From Sordariomycetes sp. S80-01Y (lineage: Eukaryota; Ascomycota; Sordariomycetes), in the NCBI GenBank assembly GCA_037042185.1, contig JAXQJY010000031.1, forward strand, positions 434,001 to 498,000: 64,000 nucleotides of DNA, written 5' to 3'. Made by a program: the position numbers and the translations under genes. Of this stretch, positions 1 to 11,228 are shown piece by piece. Position 1 is the stretch's first letter. Every line of letters starts with the position of its first letter. Below the pieces are notes generated by a model. The model did no database searches, was not told where the DNA came from, and saw nothing but the letters and a program-made list of their open reading frames with translations.

Positions 1-1
1 C

Positions 2-3000
2 TCTTACGAACTGCTAGGTACGTCTAATCCCGATGACGAGGAGTCAGAGGATTCCTCCGATAACGACACCGATCAACTACAAGATGTACTCAGCGGGATT
101 CAAAACTCCGTGCAAGAACTCGATCGATTGGCAATCTATATACGCCAATCATCGGCCTCCCCGCTCGATGCGCGGGTCAGCGCATTTGGAACGAAGAAGG
201 TAGCGGCAATCTCGTCGTTCGAGATCACCGCGACGCTCGCAATTCGAAGCCTATACCCGAAAGCTTCTGAAGAGCTCCGTTGGCACTTGTGCAAATCTAT
301 GACGAAGCGGTTTACAAGGCTTTTGTATTGGAAGCACCATGACAAAAAGCTACGCGCTGATTGTCGCCGCACCGGACGACTCCGCCAAGATCACGCCCGT
401 ACCCAGGAAACACCAAAGACTAAGCCCATCACCAGTCTACCACATCGGCCACCACCGGTAAAGAACGATATTCCCTCCTCGAATAACCCTGTGTTAGATA
501 GCGGTCTTATACATACGGAAATTCGCTCTGATACAGATCCATCCAATTGGGGTTCGCGCTGCATCATCCCCCCGGTCGACAAGGTGCCAATCCAGCGGCA
601 GGGGACCACGTCAACAGTTCTTAGGAACGGAGCGAAGTTTCCTAGTCCTCCTGAATTTGATGAAGAAGACATTAGCAAGCCTTGTTTTCTGTGCCGAAAG
701 CTATTACTAAAGGATGTTGGGGGATTCACATCGTCGTGGAGTTAAGTCACTATTCTATGCTCGTTGTAGATATTCCTTGTCCTGGAGACTAACAATGCTG
801 GCATAGGCAACACGTTAATGAGGACTTGGCTCCTTTCGTATGCATTTTGAGTGCCTGTGATGAATCTCCGACCTTTACCAGTCGGTCGGCGTGGACAGCC
901 CACTTGGAACATGATCACGATGCTTTCAAAACATATGGCGAGCGTCGCCCGGTGGGCGAGTCGCACAGACGCACTGGACTCAATGGGGAAGGCAGTCAGC
1001 TTCACCTATCATATAGCTGCCCCCTGTGCTGCCTGCCTCTTGACGGATCTCGAGGTGTTCGCAACAGCGCTCGTCAGGAGGCGGTCCGCACGTCGCGGAA
1101 AACGAACGAACCGGTGGAGAAAATGCGGGTTGTTTCTGCCATGACTGAGCCAGAAACACAGCGACACCAGCTTGAGAAACACGAGAAAAACCTACGATTC
1201 CATGTTGGGGACAAAGAGTTGGAGCCAACAGGCGCAGGAGGCGATGAGCGTCTAGCTGGCGATGCCCCACTGCAAAAAGAGCATCCGGAGCCCTCGAAAA
1301 CGGCCAAGACGGCGATGCTGAACCACATCGCTGACCACCTTCAATTCTTGGCTCTTCTGACACCTCGTTTGTCAACTGAGGAATTGACAGATGGAGAAAT
1401 TCAAGCTTTCGCCAGCTCTCGGGAAAACAGCAGCAATAGTTCTCCGGGACCAAGAAGCACTCTGGAAGACGAATTCGATCTTTCCGCAGGAGATGAAACA
1501 GGTGGACCAGGAAATACTACGATTCCAAGAGGCACGGAGATCTCAGAACCAGGGAATGACGTACAGATCCCATCAGAAATTCCAGAAGGAAAGCTAAGGA
1601 ATGATGATTCTGAGACTTCTGCGATGGATAATTGGGCTTTTTTATCGATGCCCAGTCTAGCAGATACAGAGGATGACTCGATTGTAAATGAGATGCAAGA
1701 GTCGCGTACCCAACGCAATAGGGCTCTGGATTCGGCTTTAGAAAGACTTCCGGACCTTGGCCTAGCTCTGTCCCGCGACGGACATGATGCGTGGATTCGA
1801 ATGGAGAGCAGGCTCAACTCTGCACAGATTCGACGCAATGAAGATGAGCCCGGAGTATTCATTCCACTCCCGGAGCAACACAAAGCCATAACGGACGAAG
1901 ACCTTCGCAGTTTCTTTGATGGCTTATTCAGCTCCATCAACTTTAAGGATTATGATATCCTGGTAGATTTCTGTGCTGAGCAAGTCTGGGCTGTTCAACC
2001 CTACCCAGATCTTCATCAACCCAAAGAATGGAGGTCAGCATCTAGGCGAAGGCTTTTTGCCATGCTATTGATTCACGGAAGCCCTTCGGAGATTCTTGTG
2101 TTCATTCGACAGGAGGTCTCTGACTTGATCATCCCCATCGCCGCAACCACCATTGCACATTATTTGCCTGATTGGAGTGAAAACGCCGTAGCCGCCTTCA
2201 TCCAGGATCAACGTCAATTTTTATCGGATTATGAACTAGCCGTCGAAGGCAGCATGAATCCTATGATGCAAGCGACAAGGGATTCGGTGTCACCTTCTCT
2301 TAACAAACGCTTGGAAACTCCTGCCCAGGTCATCAACATGCCTGTCGACCACGGCCCATCAAAGCCTACGGCACAATTCTGTCCAGCTAGCCGTGGCGAG
2401 TATGAAGTCGCAATTTTCGCGGCTTCTGGGTTCGAAGTCGCTGCTGCGGCTTCGCTCCTCGATACTCGCTGGTACGAGCCCTCAGATCACGAAGCGCGAG
2501 ATGATACCACAACCTACGTCTTCGGATTGATGAGCGGTTATAACGTTGTGATCATCTGCGTTGGGCACGTAAGCTCCGCTACAGTTGCAGCCACTAATTG
2601 CTCTACCGATTTTCCGAATATCAGACTAGCACTTTTCGCTGGCGTGTGCGACGCTGTGCCGTTCCATCGGTCCAGTAGCAACGAGATCAACGAGGTTATT
2701 CTCGGCGATGTTATTATCAGTGATGAAGTCTTGCAAGTCGGTTTGAGAGAAGACCCTTTTATTTGCTCTTTTCAGAAATTTAAAAGCGATCCGCTGGGGG
2801 GGTCGCTATCAGATATTCGCGGGCTTGTGAGTGATGCAAACGAAAGCACAAGGGGAAAAAGTCTGCCCGATGGGATCACCACCTATCTCAATAGACTTCG
2901 CGAGAATCCAAAGCTTGGGGCGGAGTATCCGGGTGCGCAGAATGACAGCCTCTTCGGACCGATTTATCAACCCATACAGGAGGGAAAAGGTGGCGAAAGG

Positions 3001-5501
3001 ATTGGCCATCAGGGTGAACTTATTCCCCGACATCGTCTGGATCAGGATTTCCCCGGTTCATTGGCCCATGTCGGCCTGATTGCATCCAGCAACATACTAT
3101 TGCCGGTGAAGTTAGCAGACGAGATCACAGAGGAGCGTGAGGCCATTGCTTTTGAGATACGAAGTCCATCTGAGACGCAAAGCTCTGCGTTCAGGCATGT
3201 GTTCCCTTACTTCTTGATGGTGATGGGTGTCCACGGCTACACAGACAGCCACCAGCAAACGGTTATTTGGCGGCGCTACGCGGCAGCGGCAGCAGCAGCA
3301 TGTACCAAGGCTTTGTTAGACTACTGGGAACCTCCTCAACAAGGTTTGTGGTTTCGACTTTAAAGCTTTACTGATATAGGCTAACTTAATCAACCAGAAG
3401 GAAGACCAGACGCAGAACAACCAAAGACCTGGTGTAAGCATACTCTGGATGTACCAAAATAAGTTTGCATTCTGATTTACCGCAGTTGTCGTTCCTTACG
3501 CCCGAAACCATCAATTTGTTGGTCGAGTAGCAATTCTTGAAAGACTACGAAGGCTGTCCCTTAATTCTGCTTTTCAGGCAAGACTGTTGCTGTACGGCCT
3601 TGGCGGCATCGGGTTCGTCTGTTCTTCTAATGCACTCCGACCGCTAACTCTCCAATAGTAAAACGCAGATCGCCCTAGAGCATGCTTACTGGTTCAAAGA
3701 GACACGTAAGGGCGCATCAGTGTTCTGGGTAGACGCAAAAACCCAGATGCAATTTCACGAATCCTACCGTTCGATCGCGGAAGCGTGCGGTATTCCTGTC
3801 GACAAAAGGCCGGTGGAAGATCTTTCGTGGTCAGTAAGGGTCTGGCTGGAGAGCGTGGCCTCAGGTCAATGGCTCATGGTCATTGATGATGTCGACGACG
3901 CTGCTTCTTTCAGTCCCAAAGGTCCAATGAGACCATATATTCCCGAATGCTTCCACGGGTCCTTTATCATTACGGCGAGGAACATGCGAGCGGCATTGTG
4001 GCTAGCCAAAGGGAAGTCGCCTATTCAGGTCGATACTATGGATGAAGTCGAATCATTGGAACTCTTGCGCGGTCATATCGAGCAACTGAAGGTTTCATCA
4101 GAGCATTTATCGACCCTCGCCCGTCAACTAGGGCACGTGCCGATCGCGCTCGTCCAAGTAGCGAGTGTGGCAACAACCGCCAAGATATCGGTCAACGCAG
4201 TCAACAACTATCTAGAAATAGGCGACAAGGTAATTTCAGACGGCGGCAACCTTGATGATATTTTGTTTGGAACGCATGCAACATCCTTAAAGAGCGTATG
4301 GGGTGTCTCGTTCACACAGGTTCAGCAGCAGGATAGCTTCGCAGCCAATCTGCTCGGACTCATGGCGTTCCTAGACCCACAAAGAATTGCTATAGAGATA
4401 CTCTCTCAGTTTCAAAGACTTGAGGACCAAGTAGGTGGAAGGGGAAATGTTGCCGAGGCTGTTGATTTGCTTCAGGCTTACTCCTTCGTCGGCAAAAACA
4501 AGGACAACACTCTGAATATGCATCGGCTGGTTCAACACTCAACCCGAGAGTGGCTCAGCGACCAAGGTCTCAAGCCCCACTTCGCTGGCCGGGCGATCTT
4601 GGCGTTATCAGAAGCCTATCCGTCAAGTTCCCACGAGAACTGGGCTGTATGTCGCGCATACTTGCCACACGTCTACGAGATACTGCAACACGAGGGCACA
4701 GGATCAAGAGATGAAGACATTGGCAAGGCCCTACTTCTTGAAAAGGCATCATTATATCTTCTACGGCAAGGCCAGTTCGATGAGGCCGAGAGACTCCAGT
4801 GGCAAACCATTGAGCTGAGACGAAGTGTCCTAGGAAACGACGATCTTCTGACGCTGGGAAGTATGGCCCTTCTTGGGTCAACATTAATGCATCAAGGAAG
4901 ATTGGAAGAGGCAGAGAAGTTGTGGTTGAACGTGCTTGCTCGCCTCCGAGAATTACTCGAAGAGGAACATGTGTACACACTGAATGTTATGAGCAACCTA
5001 ATCTTCGTTTACGAAGCTCAGGGACGTTTAGACGAGGCTGAAAAGTTGGGGGCGCATGTAACGAAGACTCTTGAGGAGCGACTCGGGCCTGAAAATCTAG
5101 ACACACTGAGCAGTTTGAGTCGTTTGGCCTCAGTCTACCGCGCTCAAGGTCGTGTAGACGTGGCCGAGAACCTTGGAACACGAGCGATGGAGACGTATGA
5201 GAGGCTCCTCGGAACTCATCATCCTCGAACACTAAGCTCCATGAGCTACATCGCGTCGATACACCACTGCCGGGGCAGGTTGGAGGAAGCTGAAACTTTC
5301 GAAGCTCGGGTACTTGAGAGTCGCAGGAGAGTCCTTGGGCCTCAACATCCTGACACACTAGTCAGCATGGGTGATCTGGCGAAGATCTATGAAGACCAGG
5401 GCCGAGTAAAGGAGGCTGAAGCGCTGGAAGCGGAGCTCAGAGAGATACAGACGCTGGCGCGCATTCCGACGGACATCGAAGAACGCTTTGCAGCAGGGTA
5501 A
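2..5501 (+). CDS. NOD-like receptor: PNP-like / NB-ARC / TPR (5' partial)
   Basis: STAND-class NOD-like receptor, inferred to act in cytosolic self/non-self or stress sensing. Exons read as 2-~735, 807-3343, 3401-3433, 3486-3612 and 3659-5501; the first splice donor is uncertain and the start lies upstream of the window. The N-terminal part has a CxxC..H segment typical of fungal STAND N-termini (CFLC, then VNEDLAPFVC). Bases 2390-3340 encode a nucleoside-phosphorylase-like (PNP_UDP) domain (EYEVAIFAASGFE, GDVIISDE, LIASSN, then RYAAAAAAACTKALL). NB-ARC follows: VPYARNHQFVGR, P-loop GLGGIGKT, Walker B MVIDDVDD, GSFIITARN, and MHRLVQ in the MHD position. The C-terminus carries about five kinesin-light-chain-like TPRs of 42 residues (LDTLSSLSRLASVYRAQGR and similar). 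A phase-2 intron splits the P-loop between GIG and K. The PNP domain lacks key family motifs and may be a pseudoenzyme. Domain calls are confident; the exact N-terminus is not. Confidence 0.85.
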
Positions 5502-6354
5502 ACTCCAACTTGATCAGATATCTTGCAGCTTAAGTACTTGTTCTTCTTTTAAGCAAGCAGCATCGTCTCCAAAGCTTATAAGTCCTTCTCGGAGTCGTCT
5601 ATAACAACACATGAGATGGGCCAATGACGTTCATGGCGAAGGTTTTTTGTTTCTATGCTGGCTTCACTGCGCTTGAGAACTCCTATAGAATGGCACGCTT
5701 TCCAGATAACGTCAGCTTACGAAAGATAGCATTTCTGAAGACTTGAGTTTCGTGATCAAATACTACCGCGAACTGTTGGTGGTCCAGTCTTCAGGGTCAA
5801 GCATCATAGCAAGTCTTTTAGCCCACATTGGGGAGTAAGGAAAGCTACTTCACTTAGAATGTGGTTTTAGTAATCGCAACGCGAACCATGATATTCTTAT
5901 GCCAACCATAGGTTCTCTGTGACAAACCGATGGCTTCAACCATGATAAACACGCGATTGAGGTAGCAGTGTTAGACTTCTTGGCCACACCATCTCGGACA
6001 GGTTGGTCTAGACGTGCTTGCGGCCACGGCTGCAGCTGCAGCCATCATCAAGCAGGAGAAACCTCAAGTTGCTCCGGGCGTATTTCGCTATCAGATACTA
6101 AAAGCCAGCTTCATCGGATTTGTCGGGGTGGGGAGTGGGGATTTACCTACTAGGGTTGGCGCTAAAGCAACCGACTTACACCCATCTATGTGCGTGGCTA
6201 CAGCCAATGGCCCAACCACCGGATACAGAAATTACACTAGATGATCTCTCGATGACATCAACCATGGCAGACGTCACACACGCACATCATCATGATCTAT
6301 AAAGACCAGCACTCACTCATTTACAGATGTCAGGAGCTGAACGTTATCGACATC
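5502..6354. other. Intergenic, no gene seen
   Basis: 853 bp between the receptor stop and the SDR start. It contains only short overlapping frames, among them an alanine-rich stretch near 6010-6060 (LAATAAAAAII) without codon-level support. It presumably holds the receptor 3' UTR and the SDR promoter. Confidence 0.5.
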
Positions 6355-7122
6355 ATGGCACCCCAAGGACTTGCAATCATCATCGGCGCCGGCCCTACAT
6401 CCGGCGCAGGCATCGCACGTGTCCTCGCAGATCCATCCAAAGGAAACCTCGCAGTGGCCCTTCTTGCACGCAACGCAGACCGTCTCCAGTCTCTCGCCGC
6501 TGACCTACGTAAATCTTCAAACGGTGGAGTTCTTCACCCATTTGCGACAGATACGCAACCCGACAACCTCCGCAAATCGTTCGCCAGTATTGCCGAACAT
6601 AACGATTTCAAGAATCTCAAATTGAAACTTGCAATCTATCATGTCAAGAACGCTTCCAAGAAACCCTTCCTTGAGGAGACAGCCGATGCTTTCAACGAAA
6701 GCATGCAGACTTTCACTACCGGCTCCGTGGTCTTCGCGCAGGAGGCCATCAAGATGATGTACGCTCAAAACGGCGGACAGACACCCCTCTCGGAGACCAA
6801 CGGCGCCGTGAAAGGCACAATCATCTTCACGGGCACTTTGGGGGCACTCCGCGCGAATCAACAATTCGCATCGTACGGAGCTTCACGCGCTGCGTCGAGA
6901 ATGGTCGCCCAGGCTGTGGCTAAGGAGCATAGCAAGTTTGGGATCCACGTCGTTCATACAATTGCGAATGGACCCATCACGGACGAGGAAAACGAGAAGA
7001 CGAAGACCGGGGTCAGTATGAGGGCGGGAGATGTCGGGGAAACGTATCTTTGGCTGGCGAGGCAGCCCTCGTCGCTGTGGATCCATGAGATGGACATGAG
7101 GCCTGCTCAAGAATCATTCTAG
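6355..7122 (+). CDS. Short-chain dehydrogenase/reductase (SDR) family protein
   Basis: Single-exon gene of 255 residues with a Rossmann fold of the SDR superfamily; substrate unknown. The nucleotide-binding glycine motif is IIGAGPTSGAG near residue 9. FTGTLGALRANQQFASYGAS covers strand 5 to the active site, with Tyr174 in YGASR, so the usual catalytic lysine of YxxxK is arginine (Arg178). After it comes AKEHSKFGIHVVHTIANGPI, resembling SDRs of the 'GIHVAHV' group, which often lack the lysine. I chose the ATG at 6355 because MAPQGLAIIIGAG places the first beta strand at the N-terminus; an in-frame ATG at 6292 would add 21 residues of unlikely sequence. The gene stands alone, with no cofactor or pathway partner nearby. 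Weak reductase activity or a binding role is possible. Confidence 0.85.
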   Translation: MAPQGLAIIIGAGPTSGAGIARVLADPSKGNLAVALLARNADRLQSLAADLRKSSNGGVLHPFATDTQPDNLRKSFASIAEHNDFKNLKLKLAIYHVKNASKKPFLEETADAFNESMQTFTTGSVVFAQEAIKMMYAQNGGQTPLSETNGAVKGTIIFTGTLGALRANQQFASYGASRAASRMVAQAVAKEHSKFGIHVVHTIANGPITDEENEKTKTGVSMRAGDVGETYLWLARQPSSLWIHEMDMRPAQESF

Positions 7123-7885
7123 TCGGAAGCAGGGGCGGGAAAGTTCAAAGGCTGAAGAATCCAGCGCAATGGTTGATATCGGAGGTAATTTGAGTCGGAA
7201 GCTTGCGGTGTGTGACCTTCAAACGCACCACCTCCGGCTTCCGTATTCGCAATAAGAGCTAACTTTATCGTGGGTCATGCCCATTATCCAATAGCAGTGG
7301 TCATTTTTCGCATTTCGCATCTGGTCAAACGGTCGAAGCGAGGATGACTTTTCGCTGTTCTCCAGAGTGCCTCGACAGTATTGCACCAAGGTCGCCGCCT
7401 AGCAGCTGGGGCTCAGCTAGTGCATACGTAAACTTTTGAGGAATGAGAGGACGTTTCTGTAAAGCCCATTACCTGATGAGCCTCCCGTTACACACGCGAC
7501 GTTCGCCCAGCCAGGTTTAGTCCCCATAACTGCGAGGCTGATGAGAGATTATAGTGCATGCGGGCCATTCATCGAAAGCCAACGACCCCCAATGCCGAGG
7601 ACCCACACCATCAAGCGAGGCTGATTCCGCCCTGCCAAACCTCCAAGCTGCGGCTGAGAAATGTAATAATTACTACCGAGTCGGGCGCTTTTCATCCGCT
7701 CCCGCAAATTTATCCTCCTAGTGTTTGGACGTAAACCGTACCTCGAATTCGCGTGGTTCCTCCTTCGTTCACCAGCATTTGCACACTTGTGATACGCACT
7801 TCAACACCTGCTAGGCAATGCTCAAGTCATACTGGGCACCATCGAACGACACAGTATTCTAGAGTGCCCTTGTGCGGCAGTCCCA
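7123..7885. other. Intergenic, no gene seen
   Basis: 763 bp between the SDR and the four-TM gene. No coding frame with family resemblance; probably the SDR 3' UTR and the promoter of the next gene. Confidence 0.5.
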
Positions 7886-8561
7886 ATGATCTCCGGCCAT
7901 GCAGCGCCGGATGGCGAGCTTGCTCGACCACATCCAGCCTTCATCACCGACGGGGGGCCGATTCTCCTGTTAGAGAACGAGGGACAGATCATGACACGTC
8001 GATGGGCGGCCGTGAAAATGATAGCTTCGATAGGCGCTATCATTGTAGCTGCAGAAGCCATCACGGCTGGCCTGGCGGCAAATGCCGCATCCCAGGTCGA
8101 CTCGACAGCCTATTCAACGCCAACTTCCCTTGACCCCCAGGCGATCTTTACGGTCGCCTTCGCTGGGTTCGTCGAGGTAGCCTTGTTCGCGGTGGCGTCC
8201 CTTTGCTTTCTTTTCTGCAACTTGCACTTCGCTTACTTTCTCGTCGTCGCCTTTGTCGGCCTCTCCGCCATTGGGACCGGTGCATATGGGCTAGCTGTGA
8301 TGGCGGTCAACATGAACAACTCTGTATGCGGCGATGAAGGGAGCTGCAAAGAGGCTCTCAAAAAGGGCCTGGCCGCTGCCTGCCTTCGGATCTTATTAAC
8401 GTGGGTTCAACGTTTTCTGGGTCGCTGACCCGCTGGTTATGATACTGACATCTAATAGCGCCCCGTTTTGCTTAAGCCTTGCGTCTTGGTATTTTTTCAA
8501 GGCCCGAAGAGATATCAGTACCTACAGGAGGGATTTGCGGCGGCAGGAGCAGCGGTCATAG
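7886..8561 (+). CDS. Four-TM membrane protein (MARVEL-like topology), hypothetical
   Basis: Two exons, 7886-8400 and 8459-8561, joined across an intron with donor GTGGGT and acceptor CTAATAG, giving 205 residues. After a 50-residue polar N-terminus there are four hydrophobic segments: MIASIGAIIVAAEAITAGLA, the stretch around AIFTVAFAGFVEVALFAV, the stretch around FLVVAFVGLSAIGTGAYGL, and APFCLSLASWYFF. Splicing is needed for the fourth segment; without it the frame ends in WVQRFLGR. The loop between TM3 and TM4 has two cysteines (VCGDEGSC). The tail is basic (RRDLRRQEQRS). The pattern resembles fungal MARVEL-like proteins, but I recognise no specific family. An ATG at 7991 (MTRRWAAVKM) is an alternative start. 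Confidence 0.6.
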
Positions 8562-9672
8562 GCTGGCATTGATACGGAACCCTTGTGCGGGTCCAGGGCC
8601 GAGTGAAGGTGCCGCCCCCACCAAGCCTATTTCAAGTTCAACCAACGTTTCAACACACCACCGACAACAGCGATAGTTATCATCTTCATCATTCTTACTC
8701 TCTATCGCAGCTAGTGTATAGCACTACGAGTCACTAAATTTTTTCATTAGACGCACATCAGCTGACCGTACTTCGTCAATGCATAGTTCTCTATAAGCTC
8801 TATAACTTTAGCAGTCAACTACGATAGCTACCCATTCTTGCACAAGTGATAGCAAAGATACGAACATTATAAAAATCTGTCAGTATATGAAGACCAAGAA
8901 AGGGAAAGCCATGGCTTTCTTTATACAAACACGTTGGGAGAGGGCAGTTAAAGACTCGCAGTAACAGTAAATGTTAGTGGTAGCAAGAGGCACATGATTC
9001 ATGATCACCGACCAATTGACGGTATGCTCAGGCCAAAGCCGTCAAGTTTCACCCCCGGCATTGAGGATTATGTTGTGAGTGTGAGGTCCTCAAGTACCTG
9101 CAGTATTTTTTACGTTCCTCCGTTACATTTTGGAGAAGCTATGAACTTATTGTTCCACCTTCTGATGATTTCTCATAAAGATGGAGGTAGAATAGACCCA
9201 GGGGCGGCTGAACTTCACCGAATCAAAGGCTCATCGATTTTGTCGCTCTTTCGTCTTCAAGTTTCCCTGTCCGCTAGAGAAAAAACTTGGCCTATTCATA
9301 GGTAGGCGGCAGTCGTCTATTGATAACGAAAAGACCTTTCCGGTGCTCAGTGTCAGAGACTGAAACCGTCAGATAAGCCCCCTTTGCAGGTCTAAAAGAT
9401 GCGTCTCGGATCAGGTGGTCATCAACGAGACGTACAGTCCCATATTCGAGTAGATGATCTTCTTAGAGCAATCATGATTGAAGGCTATTCACGCGTAAAG
9501 GCAGAAGACGAGTCATGCATTCCAAATCTGGCTATCTAATATTCTTGACAGCACACGAACGACCTAGCAGACCTAAGTAGACAGGAGGTCATCCAAAATA
9601 GCAAAGCCAACAGACAACGCAATCCTCCACACAATAGATGGCTTCCTCAATGAGTCTGACCCACTCACGGTC
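8562..9672. other. Intergenic, no gene seen
   Basis: 1.1 kb of moderately AT-rich sequence. The longest frame (8994-9305, +) has no recognisable motif and no splice partner. It likely holds the 3' ends of the flanking genes. Confidence 0.45.
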
Positions 9673-10131
9673 TCAGACATTGTAAGTTTGCAGGACCACG
9701 TTAGTGCTGCGGTCCCATATTTCGGGATTGACGCCGTTGCGAGCTATGCGCAATTCAGCCTCGCGGGCCAAGCGCCGTGGCAAGCGATTGCTCCCGTATA
9801 TAACGTAAAAATGACCTGCACCTGTGTAATGGTGGCGGATAGGGGATTGCTGCCCCACATACACCGTGATGTGAGGATCGGTCCTAACCAATTGCCGATT
9901 ACGACCACGGCGTGTAGTCACGCGAGTAGTGCTATGATCGATAGCCCTAGATTGTTTAGCAGGGGAGAATTTACCGAATAGTACATTGATGCATCCAAGG
10001 GGCAGTACCTAATTCCAACCACTTGCCAGCCATTGATGATTGCGGCATCACGGCAGATTTGCTCACAAGCAGCTGCTCGTCCAGGATGTCTCGACTCCGA
10101 AGGGCGCGGACAGATCCACTCAATCTGCGGC
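9673..10131 (-). CDS. Possible small gene, C-terminal exons, unknown function
   Basis: Two minus-strand frames join cleanly. The exon 10131-10009 (after an acceptor CTAACTTCAG) ends at a GTACTG donor, and the exon 9946-9673 follows a TCTAG acceptor preceded by a GCTAAAC branch site; the 62-bp intron keeps the frame. The encoded tail of about 132 residues reads RPQIEWICPRPS, ACEQICRDAAIINGWQVVGIR, TDPHITVYVGQQS, GHFYVIYGSNRLPRR, then VNPEIWDRSTN to the stop. The first part has paired cysteines and the second looks like a compact beta-rich domain. The N-terminal exon was not found with confidence; an ATG near 10282 (MTSPTV) is a candidate but its phase does not fit simply. I recognise no family. 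Confidence 0.4.
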
Positions 10132-11228
10132 CTGAAGTTAGCTCTCAACCACTGAATACATGTAATGGCAACGTAGATGCTAAAATGAAAAGTGGCACAG
10201 ATCAGATCCAAAAATTGGGTCTGACAACAGCTCTAACTGCCGCCGTCAGGGATGACTTAGACCTACAGTGGGTGAAGTCATGGTGTATCGGGTAAGAAGG
10301 GATGATTGAACAAAATCGAGTGCGTCGTGTGGCAGGCTACAAGAATAAAACAAACAAGAAGAGCTTGCTTTTCACGAATTGAAGATTTACTCAGAGACAC
10401 CACCTTATCCAAGGCCGAGGATGGCTTTATATAGCATTTTCATTGGATTTCGGCGCCTAGATATCTCCCCATTTGAATAACGCAGAGAGCTTGACTTGGA
10501 TTGCTTGTTGGTTCGAGATGTTGGTTGAAGTTGTTGGCCTACGAGCTTGGCCGATGATGTTGGTCAACGGAACAGCTTCCTTGTCTTCGGGGGTTATGCC
10601 CCTCAAAAAGCCTATCTCAGGAGTCTTGCTGCTGTGGTCGTCCTTAGCCTGGCCTGTTCAAGGTCACGTCAATTTATGGAGCCGAAAGGCGCGCGCTTAC
10701 ACTTCAAGCCCCAAGTCAACCGCAAGTTAAATTTGGGTCCAATCAAGGCAATCACGCAGAACCCATTGGCACAGATTGTAGCTTTAGCTCCGGTACTTCA
10801 GGTGCAAGGCGCATGATCAGCGCTTGACGAAACACGCCAGGTCACGTTGCATTGGATGAGCGGCGCGTGCTAGCGGATTTAGCCGTGAAAATGGGTCTGA
10901 AAATTTCGGCGCCGAACGTAGCCGCCGTCCACTTGCTTCAATCCTGTCATTAACCCCCATAATGAAGACATGGCTGAATCACTGGCGACTATTGGCTCAA
11001 AATAGCAAGTCGAGGTCTGTTGGCTGTAGCAAGCGCTGGTTGGACAGAATAGATGTGTTTGCAACGACAGCTGCGCCTGCAACCCTCAGGCAGAAGGAAA
11101 TCCTGAGGCCCCGCTCTACGATCATCCGCAGCCAACGTCTGGACTTCCCGCGCTCGCCAACTCCTCCTTTGCATTCTCATCAAGATATTCTGTCTTTCTT
11201 GTCTCTTTCCCGATATTTGAGCCGAAAG
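10132..11228. other. Intergenic, no certain gene
   Basis: 1.1 kb upstream of the kinase. Minor plus-strand frames at 10473-10816 carry no motifs. The reading frame of kinase exon 1 is open upstream to 10962, but that stretch looks like a leader, not conserved coding sequence. It may include the first exon of the minus-strand gene ending at 9673. Confidence 0.4.
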
